DNA of 7,875 bases from the NCBI GenBank assembly GCA_947457605.1, contig CANGWP010000104.1:1-7875 (forward strand). Reading direction: 5' to 3'. The notes below the pieces were generated by a model, which searched no databases, was not told where the DNA came from, and saw only the letters and a list, made by a program, of their open reading frames with translations. The DNA is from Bdellovibrionales bacterium (GTDB lineage Bacteria > Bdellovibrionota > UBA1018 > CAIMNF01). A program made the position numbers and the translations under genes. The stretch's first letter is position 1; each line of letters starts with the position of its first letter. This document shows positions 1 to 5,150 of this stretch, piece by piece.

Positions 1-53
1 ATTTCTGGAAAACTGAAGTCGAAACCGCTACGCTGAACCCATGCGCCTCCTGA
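1..53 (+). CDS. possible 3' end of an upstream gene cut by the window edge
   Basis: Two forward frames stay open from the window edge. One reads ISGKLKSKPLR and stops at TGA 34-36, four bases before the next start. The other reads FWKTEVETATLNPCAS and stops at TGA 51-53, overlapping the next start by 13 bases. Either would be a normal arrangement for a co-transcribed upstream gene, but the stretch is too short to choose between them or to name a product. It is equally possible that the upstream gene ended before the window and this is plain leader sequence. Confidence 0.22.
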   Translation, partial: FWKTEVETATLNPCAS

Positions 54-1117
54 CTGGGTTTCCCGGATTCCTTGGCTCCGAATTTGTTTCCCGTCTCCTA
101 AGAAACACTGATTCCCGATTTTTGCTTTTGATTCAAAAAAAGTTCGAAAAGGAAGCCCACGACCGCATCCTGAAGCTCGATGCCTCCATTCCCGGTGCGA
201 AATCCAGAATCGGCACGATTTCAGGCGACATCACCCTGCCCTATCTTGGAATTGAGTCCGATCCAAGACTCGCAGAAGTAACCGAGGTCGATCATTTTGC
301 CGCCGTCTATGACCTGAATGTAAGAAAAGATCTCGCTCGTCTTGTGAATGTCGAGGGCACAAGAAACGTACTGGGCCTCATCAAAACACTTCCGAAATTC
401 CGATGCCTTCATTACGTCAGCACATGCTATGCAAGCGGCAGGTGGCCGGGAATTTTCAGGGAAGAGGATCTTGAACTCGGACAAGAATTCAACAACTTCT
501 ATGAATCGACAAAATATGAAGCGGAAGTCCTGGTCCGAAATGAAATGAAAACAGGCCTCAGTGCCGCAATCTATCGACCGGCCATCGTCGTCGGAGATAG
601 CCGTACCGGTGAAACCGGAAAATACGACGGTCCCTATTTCGTGCTTCAATGGATTCTCCGGCAGGGAAGAAATGCAATTCTCCCCGAGATCGGAAACCCC
701 AAAAGCTTTCGGATCAATCTGGTGCCAAGCAACTATGTGCTGGATGCGATGGCCTTCCTTGCGACGAAAGACTCATCCGCTGGAAAAACTTTCCAGCTCG
801 CAGACCCCGCCCCCCTTACGATCAGAGAAGTGGTGGATCTTTTCGCAAAACACCTCGAGAAAAAAATCATCCGGATTCCGCTGCCAAAATCGCTCGCAAA
901 AGCCGCCATCGCAGGAATACCGGGGCTGGAATCCTGGCTTGGAATTCCAAGAAGCTCACTTGATTACTTCATTCACCCGACCTCATATGACGTGTCGCAA
1001 ACCACTCAGGCCCTTCAAGGATCCGGAATCGCATGTCCGCCCTTTGCGGATTACGTGAAGGCTCTCATCGACTACCGGATCCGGAATCCGGATCTCAGAA
1101 CCAAGGCAATGATCTGA
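41..1117 (+). CDS. extended SDR-family NAD(P)-dependent reductase, fatty acyl-CoA/thioester reductase-like
   Basis: A 358-residue extended short-chain dehydrogenase/reductase. The Rossmann fold begins at once with the nucleotide-binding glycine motif GFPGFLG (residues 6-12). GDIT (62-65), a HFAAVYD strand end (85-91) and NVEGTRNVL (103-111) follow. The catalytic triad is readable as Ser127 in VSTCY, Tyr154 and Lys158 in YESTK. The YRPAIVVGDSRTG block (178-190) and the later NLVPSNYVLDAM block are typical of the NAD_binding_4 group, which includes fatty acyl-CoA reductases and thioester-reductase domains. Those enzymes reduce an activated acyl group to aldehyde or alcohol with NADPH, and the location here is likely cytoplasmic. 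No carrier or adenylation domain is fused, so the substrate cannot be read; a sugar- or sterol-type SDR remains possible. An in-frame stop at 14-16 makes ATG 41 the only ATG start, and the Shine-Dalgarno is weak. It converges on the subtilase with 27 bp between stops. Confidence 0.85.
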   Translation: MRLLTGFPGFLGSEFVSRLLRNTDSRFLLLIQKKFEKEAHDRILKLDASIPGAKSRIGTISGDITLPYLGIESDPRLAEVTEVDHFAAVYDLNVRKDLARLVNVEGTRNVLGLIKTLPKFRCLHYVSTCYASGRWPGIFREEDLELGQEFNNFYESTKYEAEVLVRNEMKTGLSAAIYRPAIVVGDSRTGETGKYDGPYFVLQWILRQGRNAILPEIGNPKSFRINLVPSNYVLDAMAFLATKDSSAGKTFQLADPAPLTIREVVDLFAKHLEKKIIRIPLPKSLAKAAIAGIPGLESWLGIPRSSLDYFIHPTSYDVSQTTQALQGSGIACPPFADYVKALIDYRIRNPDLRTKAMI

Positions 1118-1144
1118 AAATGCCCTTTCAGGGGGCCGCTCCGT

Positions 1145-2344
1145 TCAAATTCCTCTTACGAATCTACCGATATTGATCCGACCGCATTGCACTCCATACC
1201 CGCCGCGGATCGGATCCGCACTTGAGCACAGCGCACTCTTGATGGCAGAGGCAGGAAGAGACTTGTTCTTGCTGAGTGCCAGTGCAATCGCTCCTGCAAC
1301 CTGCGGGGTCGCCATGGATGTGCCAGAAAGAGTCTTGTATCCCTGACCCACATAGGTGCTCAAAATCTTATCCCCGGGTGCTGCGATCATCACAGCACCT
1401 GCTCCATAGTTGCTGAAATAAGTCAGCTGGTCATATGAGTCCGTGGCCGCAACTGCAATCACTCCGCTGAGATTGGCAGGATAAGTGGGTGACCGGGTGA
1501 TGTCTTTCCCTTCATTGCCCGCAGCCGCAACAAAAATCACTCCTGCCCTCTGTGCATCCTGCACTGCTTGATCGAGAAGCGAACTGTATCCGCCCCCGCC
1601 CCACGATGCGGAAATCACTTTTGCCCCCATCCGGGTCGCATAGCGAATTGCCGAAATTGCATCTGCAGTGGATCCCTGCCCTTCAGGACCAATGAACCGA
1701 AGTGCCATGAGTTTCACTTTTGGAGCAACTCCAATCACGCCCACTCCGTTTCGGATCGCTGCAATGGTGCCTGCCGTATGGGTGCCATGACCATTTTGAT
1801 CAACGGGATTCCCTTTTTTTGCATAAAAGTCATACCCATGAACATCATTTGCATATCCGTTGCCGTCCCGATCCTGACCGGGAGCTGAGCCCACTTCCCT
1901 CGAATTGGTCCAAAGATTCGCCTTCAGATCCGGGTGCTCAAGATCAATCCCCGAATCAATGTTGGCGACAATGATTTCAGGATCACCCTCGGTGACCCCC
2001 CATGCGGAAGGGGCATCCATGAGTTGTTTTGCGACATCCACCACCTCGCTTGAAGGATCCACAGGATCAGGCTTTGGCGTGGGCCCGGAAAAGGGCGGCG
2101 GAGTGGGAGCCACGGGTGGTGTCTGAGGCGGGGAACGCCTCCGCAAACCGAAGCTCTGATAAAGCAGATAGTTCGGCTCACAATACTGCTTTTTGCAGAT
2201 TTCATCCTGCTGCCTGGAATCCCGGATCACCTCCACCCTATCATTCACAAGGGTGATCATCCCGTCCGACTCCGGTTCGCCCCGGCCGCAGGCGCTCAAT
2301 GAAAACACTAGAACCAAGCCCAAGAAAAATCCGTTTTTCTTCAC
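1145..2344 (-). CDS. subtilisin-like S8 family serine protease, predicted outer-membrane lipoprotein
   Basis: A 399-residue S8 (subtilase) endopeptidase. The N-terminus KKNGFFLGLVLVFSLSAC is a lipoprotein signal with lipobox LSAC and lipidated Cys19. Gly20 after it would route the protein to the outer membrane by the usual Lol rule. A linker with Cys50 and Cys55 follows, then a proline-rich stretch (about 72-97). The catalytic domain runs from about 103 to the end: Asp130 in NIDSGID, His186 in NGHGTHTAG, oxyanion Asn277 in AAAGNEG and Ser343 in GTSMATP. DRDGNGYANDVHGYDF (158-173) resembles the thermitase-type calcium loop. Cys372 and Cys387 could form a disulfide. All catalytic residues are present, so it is probably an active surface or periplasmic protease. 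There is no separate I9 propeptide; the 19-100 region may replace it. The start is GTG 2344: the frame is closed by TGA just upstream (2366-2368), and a nearby ATG (2355) is out of frame. The dyads in front of it are described separately. Confidence 0.93.
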   Translation of the reverse strand: MKKNGFFLGLVLVFSLSACGRGEPESDGMITLVNDRVEVIRDSRQQDEICKKQYCEPNYLLYQSFGLRRRSPPQTPPVAPTPPPFSGPTPKPDPVDPSSEVVDVAKQLMDAPSAWGVTEGDPEIIVANIDSGIDLEHPDLKANLWTNSREVGSAPGQDRDGNGYANDVHGYDFYAKKGNPVDQNGHGTHTAGTIAAIRNGVGVIGVAPKVKLMALRFIGPEGQGSTADAISAIRYATRMGAKVISASWGGGGYSSLLDQAVQDAQRAGVIFVAAAGNEGKDITRSPTYPANLSGVIAVAATDSYDQLTYFSNYGAGAVMIAAPGDKILSTYVGQGYKTLSGTSMATPQVAGAIALALSKNKSLPASAIKSALCSSADPIRGGYGVQCGRINIGRFVRGI

Positions 2345-2357
2345 TCGAAACCCATTT

Positions 2358-2398
2358 GCCCGGAATCATTCCGGGGCTTTTGAGCCCGGAATCATTCC
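2358..2398. repeat. two identical 15-bp dyad repeats, 26 bp apart, upstream of the subtilase
   Basis: GCCCGGAATCATTCC occurs exactly at 2358-2372 and again at 2384-2398, 26 bp from start to start. The core GGAAT-C-ATTCC is a perfect dyad with a single central base. In the first copy the dyad extends to CCCGGAAT-C-ATTCCGGG (2359-2375). The spacer contains a third, overlapping dyad, GGGCT-TTTG-AGCCC (2374-2387), which uses bases shared with both copies. The first copy lies 14 bp upstream of the subtilase GTG. If the TACAAT -10 is used, both copies fall just downstream of the transcription start. They could be a two-site operator or mutually exclusive hairpins in the 5' leader; which cannot be decided from sequence. 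Confidence 0.7.
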
Positions 2399-2446
2399 AA
2401 GCCTTTCAAAATTGTATCGAGGATCGGCAAAAAAACACCGGTTTTT

Positions 2447-2467
2447 TTTAAATTCGGCTAATTTAAA
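2447..2467. repeat. perfect 8-bp A/T inverted repeat with 5-bp centre
   Basis: TTTAAATT (2447-2454), centre CGGCT, then AATTTAAA (2460-2467) form a perfect inverted repeat. A second imperfect dyad overlaps its left edge, with A-tract and T-tract arms around ACCGGT (2430-2449, one mismatch). Both sit in the middle of the divergent intergenic region, so they are better explained as a regulator site or promoter-associated A/T element than as a terminator. Confidence 0.5.
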
Positions 2468-2490
2468 AAAGGCCGAGCAAAGCTTTTTGG

Positions 2491-2513
2491 GCGGGTGATT
2501 CGCCAAAACCCGC
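2491..2513 (+). promoter_or_regulatory. GC hairpin immediately upstream of the radical SAM start
   Basis: GCGGGT (2491-2496) and ACCCGC (2508-2513) can pair as a perfect 6-bp stem with an 11-base loop, ending six bases before ATG 2520. No Shine-Dalgarno lies between the stem and the start, and the only G-rich sequence is in the stem itself. If the mRNA begins upstream, this stem could limit ribosome access. If the mRNA begins at about 2536, it is only a DNA feature. Confidence 0.35.
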
Positions 2514-2519
2514 GAAATC

Positions 2520-3410
2520 ATGCTATTTTACGGCAAAATGCAAAAGCGGTTCGACAAGGTCAACATTGAAATCAGCAACATCTGCAATTTGCAGTGTTCT
2601 TTTTGTCCCGAGGTGATCCGGGCAAAAAAGACCATGAACCTCGAGCTTTTTGAGACCATCACAAAACAAGTGGCGCCCCTCACCTCGCAGGTCACCTATC
2701 ACCTGATGGGTGACCCTCTGGTTCATGGAAAGCTCGCGGAGTTCCTCGAAATCAGTTCGCGCTACGGAACGCCCGTATTCCTCGTCACGAACGGAGTGCT
2801 CTTGAACGAAGCGCGCGCAAAGACCCTTTTGCATCCGATCCTGCGCCAGGTGAATTTTTCGATTCACAGTTTCGCCGACAACTTCCCGGACAAAGACCCG
2901 ACCGAATATCTGAACCGCATTTTCAACTTCATAGAGGACGCATTTGCTACGCGCCCCGATCTCTACATCAACTTCAGACTCTGGAACCTTGAATCCCCCA
3001 CTCTTCATCCGGAATCAAATGCATTCATCCGAAAAAAGATCGAAAGCCGTTTTCAGGTAAAACTTCCCGACACCACCGATGTTCGGACCCAAAAAAGTTT
3101 TCGAATCAAGAACCGCCTCTATGCGCACTTCGACACAGAGTTCATCTGGCCCGATCCTTCGCTCCCTAAGCTTGGAGAAAGCGGAACCTGTTATGGTCTT
3201 CGAAATCATTTTGGAATCCTGGTCGACGGGACGGTGGTGCCCTGCTGTCTCGACAAAGAGGGACGAATCCCGCTTGGAAACATCCTCGAACTCCCGCTCT
3301 CTGAAATCCTCGAAGCCCCTAAGGCGCTGGCGATCAGAAACGGGTTCCTGAACCGAAAGCTCATCGATCCCCTCTGCCAGCGCTGCAATTATGTGACCCG
3401 CTTCTCCTGA
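2520..3410 (+). CDS. stand-alone radical SAM/SPASM domain protein
   Basis: A 296-residue radical SAM enzyme with a C-terminal SPASM-like domain. The [4Fe-4S]/SAM motif CNLQCSFC has Cys22, Cys26 and Cys29. It is followed by HLMGDPLVH (the SAM-binding glycine region) and LVTNGVLL. The C-terminal part has Cys224, the pair Cys242-Cys243 in VVPCCLD and Cys286/Cys289 in CQRC, which suit a second Fe-S cluster. The blocks RLWNLE, GTCYGLR, DGTVVPCCLD and LGNI match, as I recall it, a widespread lone radical SAM/SPASM family of unknown substrate. SPASM enzymes often modify peptides or proteins, but nothing here shows a substrate peptide. ATG 2520 is the longest start; ATG 2538 (Met7) puts the first cluster Cys at residue 16, as in many relatives, and may be the true start. 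Neither has a visible Shine-Dalgarno. The next gene follows after 104 bp. Confidence 0.9.
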   Translation: MLFYGKMQKRFDKVNIEISNICNLQCSFCPEVIRAKKTMNLELFETITKQVAPLTSQVTYHLMGDPLVHGKLAEFLEISSRYGTPVFLVTNGVLLNEARAKTLLHPILRQVNFSIHSFADNFPDKDPTEYLNRIFNFIEDAFATRPDLYINFRLWNLESPTLHPESNAFIRKKIESRFQVKLPDTTDVRTQKSFRIKNRLYAHFDTEFIWPDPSLPKLGESGTCYGLRNHFGILVDGTVVPCCLDKEGRIPLGNILELPLSEILEAPKALAIRNGFLNRKLIDPLCQRCNYVTRFS

Positions 3411-3424
3411 ATTTGTGAGCGATC

Positions 3425-3440
3425 GTGTCTTCGAGGACAC
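3425..3440 (+). terminator. weak hairpin after the radical SAM gene
   Basis: GTGTC (3425-3429) pairs with GACAC (3436-3440), with a T-G wobble inside and a TCGA tetraloop. It sits 14 bases after the radical SAM stop. No T-run follows, so it is at best a weak or rho-assisted terminator or an mRNA-end stabiliser. Confidence 0.22.
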
Positions 3441-3443
3441 ATC

Positions 3444-3472
3444 TTGTAAGCGAGCCCATGAGCCCCTAAACT
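3444..3472 (+). promoter_or_regulatory. candidate promoter for the secreted hypothetical protein
   Basis: TTGTAA (3444-3449) and TAAACT (3467-3472) are each four of six matches to sigma-70 hexamers, with an ideal 17-bp spacer. The start codon they would serve is at 3515. Support is the hexamer match and position only. TATAGA at 3480-3485 is an alternative -10. Confidence 0.27.
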
Positions 3473-3514
3473 GGAAAAGTATAGAAACAGTCCAGAAAGC
3501 AGGTTGTCCAAATC

Positions 3515-4279
3515 ATGTCTACGTTTCTTCTCTTTTTTCTTACCGGTTTTTCCGTCACCCACTCCCTTGCAGAGCCGGCATCGGAATTCAACCCGAAAAA
3601 CGGCTGTACCATCTCAGGTCGAACCACCCACAAATCTCCCAATGGGATGACCTTCTATGGAGTCATGGTGGAGTCCTACGACAACGAGGGCCTAAAACTC
3701 CAAAAGAATAAAAATGCACTTCTGAACGAGAAGTCCTCTCTTTCCGGAAAAAAAACAAAAACCCAAGCGGAACTCAGTCGCCTGAAAGAGCTTGAAAAGT
3801 TGATTTTGAAGGCCAGCGAAGATGCCAAATCCCACCGCATCAAAGCTTTTTGGCCACAAAGCGAGTACGCCAGGGACAAGGGATCCAATGAAAAATTTCC
3901 TGCTGCATGCCCCAAGATGGTGGTGGAAAATGGCAAACCGGTTTTAAATCCTGAGAGCAAACTGAGAGCCCCCTGCATTCGACTTGGTCTTGATCTACCG
4001 TCCGTTCCAGAAATAGAGGCCCTCTTCAGCTGTTTCCAGAAACCCTCCCCGTTGGGCCGTCCCGTGTTCTACGAGGAGGACCACGAAGACCTGAAAAGAA
4101 TCGTACCTCCCATGAAAGACCTCTACTTCGCCACCAAAGACGTGAACAAAAAGGCTTCCAGTGATTACCAAGAGAATATCCACGCCTATTCGGTGAACTA
4201 CATTCAGGGCGAGGTCAATGACCGCATGGACAGCAGCGAGTACCTCGGAATCCAGTGCATGGCACGAATCAATAAATAA
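3515..4279 (+). CDS. hypothetical secreted protein with five cysteines
   Basis: I do not recognise this 254-residue protein. It opens with a short hydrophobic segment (STFLLFFLTGFSVTHSLA) that reads as a Sec signal peptide with likely cleavage after Ala19 (SLA/EP). That predicts periplasmic or secreted location. The mature part has five cysteines (31, 132, 154, 173, 248), compatible with two disulfides and one free thiol. Residues about 60-105 are rich in Lys, Glu and Leu (KLQKNKNALL, ELSRLKELEKLILKA) and could form a coiled coil. No catalytic motif or lipobox is seen. ATG 3515 is chosen because the signal peptide starts directly there. The nearest Shine-Dalgarno-like bases (AGG at 3501-3503) are rather far upstream, so translation may be weak. 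Codon choice is like that of its neighbours. The stop lies only 6 bp from the stop of the opposing glutaredoxin gene. A link to the upstream radical SAM gene is possible by orientation but not shown. Confidence 0.75.
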   Translation: MSTFLLFFLTGFSVTHSLAEPASEFNPKNGCTISGRTTHKSPNGMTFYGVMVESYDNEGLKLQKNKNALLNEKSSLSGKKTKTQAELSRLKELEKLILKASEDAKSHRIKAFWPQSEYARDKGSNEKFPAACPKMVVENGKPVLNPESKLRAPCIRLGLDLPSVPEIEALFSCFQKPSPLGRPVFYEEDHEDLKRIVPPMKDLYFATKDVNKKASSDYQENIHAYSVNYIQGEVNDRMDSSEYLGIQCMARINK

Positions 4280-4285
4280 CCGAAC

Positions 4286-4540
4286 TCAGCCTTTCAGGCT
4301 TGCCAACTGGTCTTTTGCATCCACCTCGGCAAGCTGGGTGAATCCGCCAATCAGTTTTCCGTCCACATAGATCTGAGGCACGGTCTTCATCCCGCTTTTT
4401 TTGACCAAGTCATCCCACGCCTCATCCGACCAATCATCGATCATGATCGTCTCAAACGAGATCCCCCGCTGGGTGAGTAAGCCTTTGGCCTTTACGCAAT
4501 ATGGGCAATTCTGCATGGAATATACGGTTACTTTCTTCAT
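4286..4540 (-). CDS. grxC: glutaredoxin, GrxC type
   Basis: An 84-residue dithiol glutaredoxin, full length for the glutaredoxin 3 group. The active site CPYC gives Cys12 and Cys15 right after the first beta strand (KVTVYSMQN). TVPQI (53-57) carries the cis-proline Pro55, and GGF (65-67) is the glutathione-contacting glycine pair. It reduces protein disulfides and mixed disulfides with glutathione in the cytoplasm, and is itself recharged by GSH and glutathione reductase. The start ATG (4540-4538) is preceded on its strand by AGAGAAG, a reasonable Shine-Dalgarno. It is divergent from the VOC gene with only 41 bp between start codons and converges on the secreted hypothetical with a 6-bp gap, so it is probably a single-gene transcript. 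The family call is firm; the exact subtype symbol is by size and CPYC motif. Confidence 0.95.
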   Translation of the reverse strand: MKKVTVYSMQNCPYCVKAKGLLTQRGISFETIMIDDWSDEAWDDLVKKSGMKTVPQIYVDGKLIGGFTQLAEVDAKDQLASLKG

Positions 4541-4581
4541 TTCTTCTCTTTACCTCGAATTGATGTTATTGAGAACAACGA
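4541..4581. promoter_or_regulatory. 41-bp divergent spacer between glutaredoxin and VOC genes
   Basis: Only 41 bp separate the two divergent start codons, and both ribosome binding sites are in it (AGAGAAG for glutaredoxin, GAGAA for VOC). That leaves no room for two separate sigma-70 promoters. At least one promoter must overlap the other or lie inside the opposite coding region. I could not pick out convincing -10/-35 pairs. Confidence 0.4.
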
Positions 4582-4983
4582 ATGAAAACCCTCGGAATGC
4601 GCCATGTTGCCCTGAATGTACGCGATGCCCAAGCCTCAAAGGACTTTTATTGCCGGGTCATGAAGATGCAAATCGAGTGGGAGCCGGATCCGAAGTCCGT
4701 TTACGTCACGAGCGTGGATGCCAATGGTCCGGGCCTCGACAATCTTGCGTTTCATCAAGCAGACGCTCCTCTCCATCGCCCGGGCAATCTCAATCACATT
4801 GGTTTCTTTGTTCCAACGCCCGATCAGGTGGATGAGTGGTACGCTCACATCAAAAAAGAGGGAGCGAAGATCGTAAAGGAACTCAAGACTCATCGGGATG
4901 GGGCGCGCTCTTTCTATCTTGAGGACCCGGACGGAATCGTCATTCAAATTCTGTACCATATCCCCGTTTCCCAGCGTTCCTGA
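4582..4983 (+). CDS. VOC (glyoxalase/bleomycin resistance/dioxygenase) family protein
   Basis: A 133-residue single vicinal-oxygen-chelate unit with two beta-alpha-beta-beta-beta halves. The first half begins MRHVALNVRD with His8 at the first metal position. The second begins LNHIGFFVP with His72 and ends FYLEDPDGIVIQILY. DPDG (115-118) is the usual VOC turn. The last metal ligand, normally Glu in the final strand, is Gln122 here. Metal binding may therefore be altered or use another residue such as His126. VOC proteins of this size act as dimers in lactoylglutathione lyase, fosfomycin or bleomycin resistance, dioxygenase and other reactions; the substrate cannot be read here. The neighbouring glutaredoxin makes a thiol- or glutathione-related role imaginable, but this is guilt by association. 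ATG 4582 is preceded by GAGAA at good spacing. A 167-bp gap follows. Confidence 0.9.
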   Translation: MKTLGMRHVALNVRDAQASKDFYCRVMKMQIEWEPDPKSVYVTSVDANGPGLDNLAFHQADAPLHRPGNLNHIGFFVPTPDQVDEWYAHIKKEGAKIVKELKTHRDGARSFYLEDPDGIVIQILYHIPVSQRS

Positions 4984-5064
4984 CTTCAGGATTCAGCCCT
5001 TTCCATTTCATCAGGTAGCCATTCACCCCTATATTTCATACGAGCGGTGTCTCCCGTGGCACAC

Positions 5065-5094
5065 TTGTTTCACAGACACATTGAGCAGTATCAT
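5065..5094 (+). promoter_or_regulatory. candidate sigma-70 promoter for the VWA lipoprotein gene
   Basis: TATCAT (5089-5094) differs from the -10 consensus at one base. TTGTTT (5065-5070) lies 18 bp upstream as a partial -35. Transcription would start near 5101, giving a leader of about 50 bases to GTG 5151. The region also holds an inverted repeat GTGTCT (5047-5052) with AGACAC (5074-5079) that overlaps the -35. The remainder of 4984-5150 shows no gene. Confidence 0.38.
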
Positions 5095-5150
5095 TGAGTG
5101 AGCGTGCGAATCAGGGGTGGTTCACATGTCCTTAGAAATTCGGGGGATAT

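Larger units (their letters stand above)
2345..2519. promoter_or_regulatory. divergent control region between subtilase and radical SAM genes
   Basis: This 175-bp region carries no gene and must hold the promoters for both flanking, divergently read genes. Its centre (about 2429-2470) is strongly A/T-rich with runs of A and T around an ACCGGT core. It contains several separate dyads, listed as their own features. On the reverse strand TACAAT (2416-2411) is a good -10 hexamer for the subtilase, but no good -35 is seen at 16-18 bp. On the forward strand TGCTATTTT (2521-2529) looks like an extended -10. If that one is used, the radical SAM mRNA would start next to the in-frame ATG at 2538. These promoter assignments are inferences from hexamer matches only. 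Confidence 0.45.

Noticed and set aside
221..649. 142-codon reverse open frame opposite the SDR gene
   Set aside because: Antisense shadow of a well-supported gene, with no ribosome site and no recognisable motifs.
561..1058. 165-codon forward open frame inside the SDR gene
   Set aside because: It lies wholly within a gene with clear catalytic motifs and its translation has no domain character; a shadow frame.
1118..1144. GCCC...GGGGC hairpin between the convergent SDR and subtilase genes as a terminator
   Set aside because: The stem is only four to five pairs with a wobble and no T-run on either strand; too weak to call.
3415..3711. GTG-start open frame of 98 codons just after the radical SAM gene, considered as a peptide precursor
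   Set aside because: Two thirds overlaps the secreted protein gene in another frame, there is no ribosome site, and no leader/core pattern or glycine/cysteine-rich core is seen.
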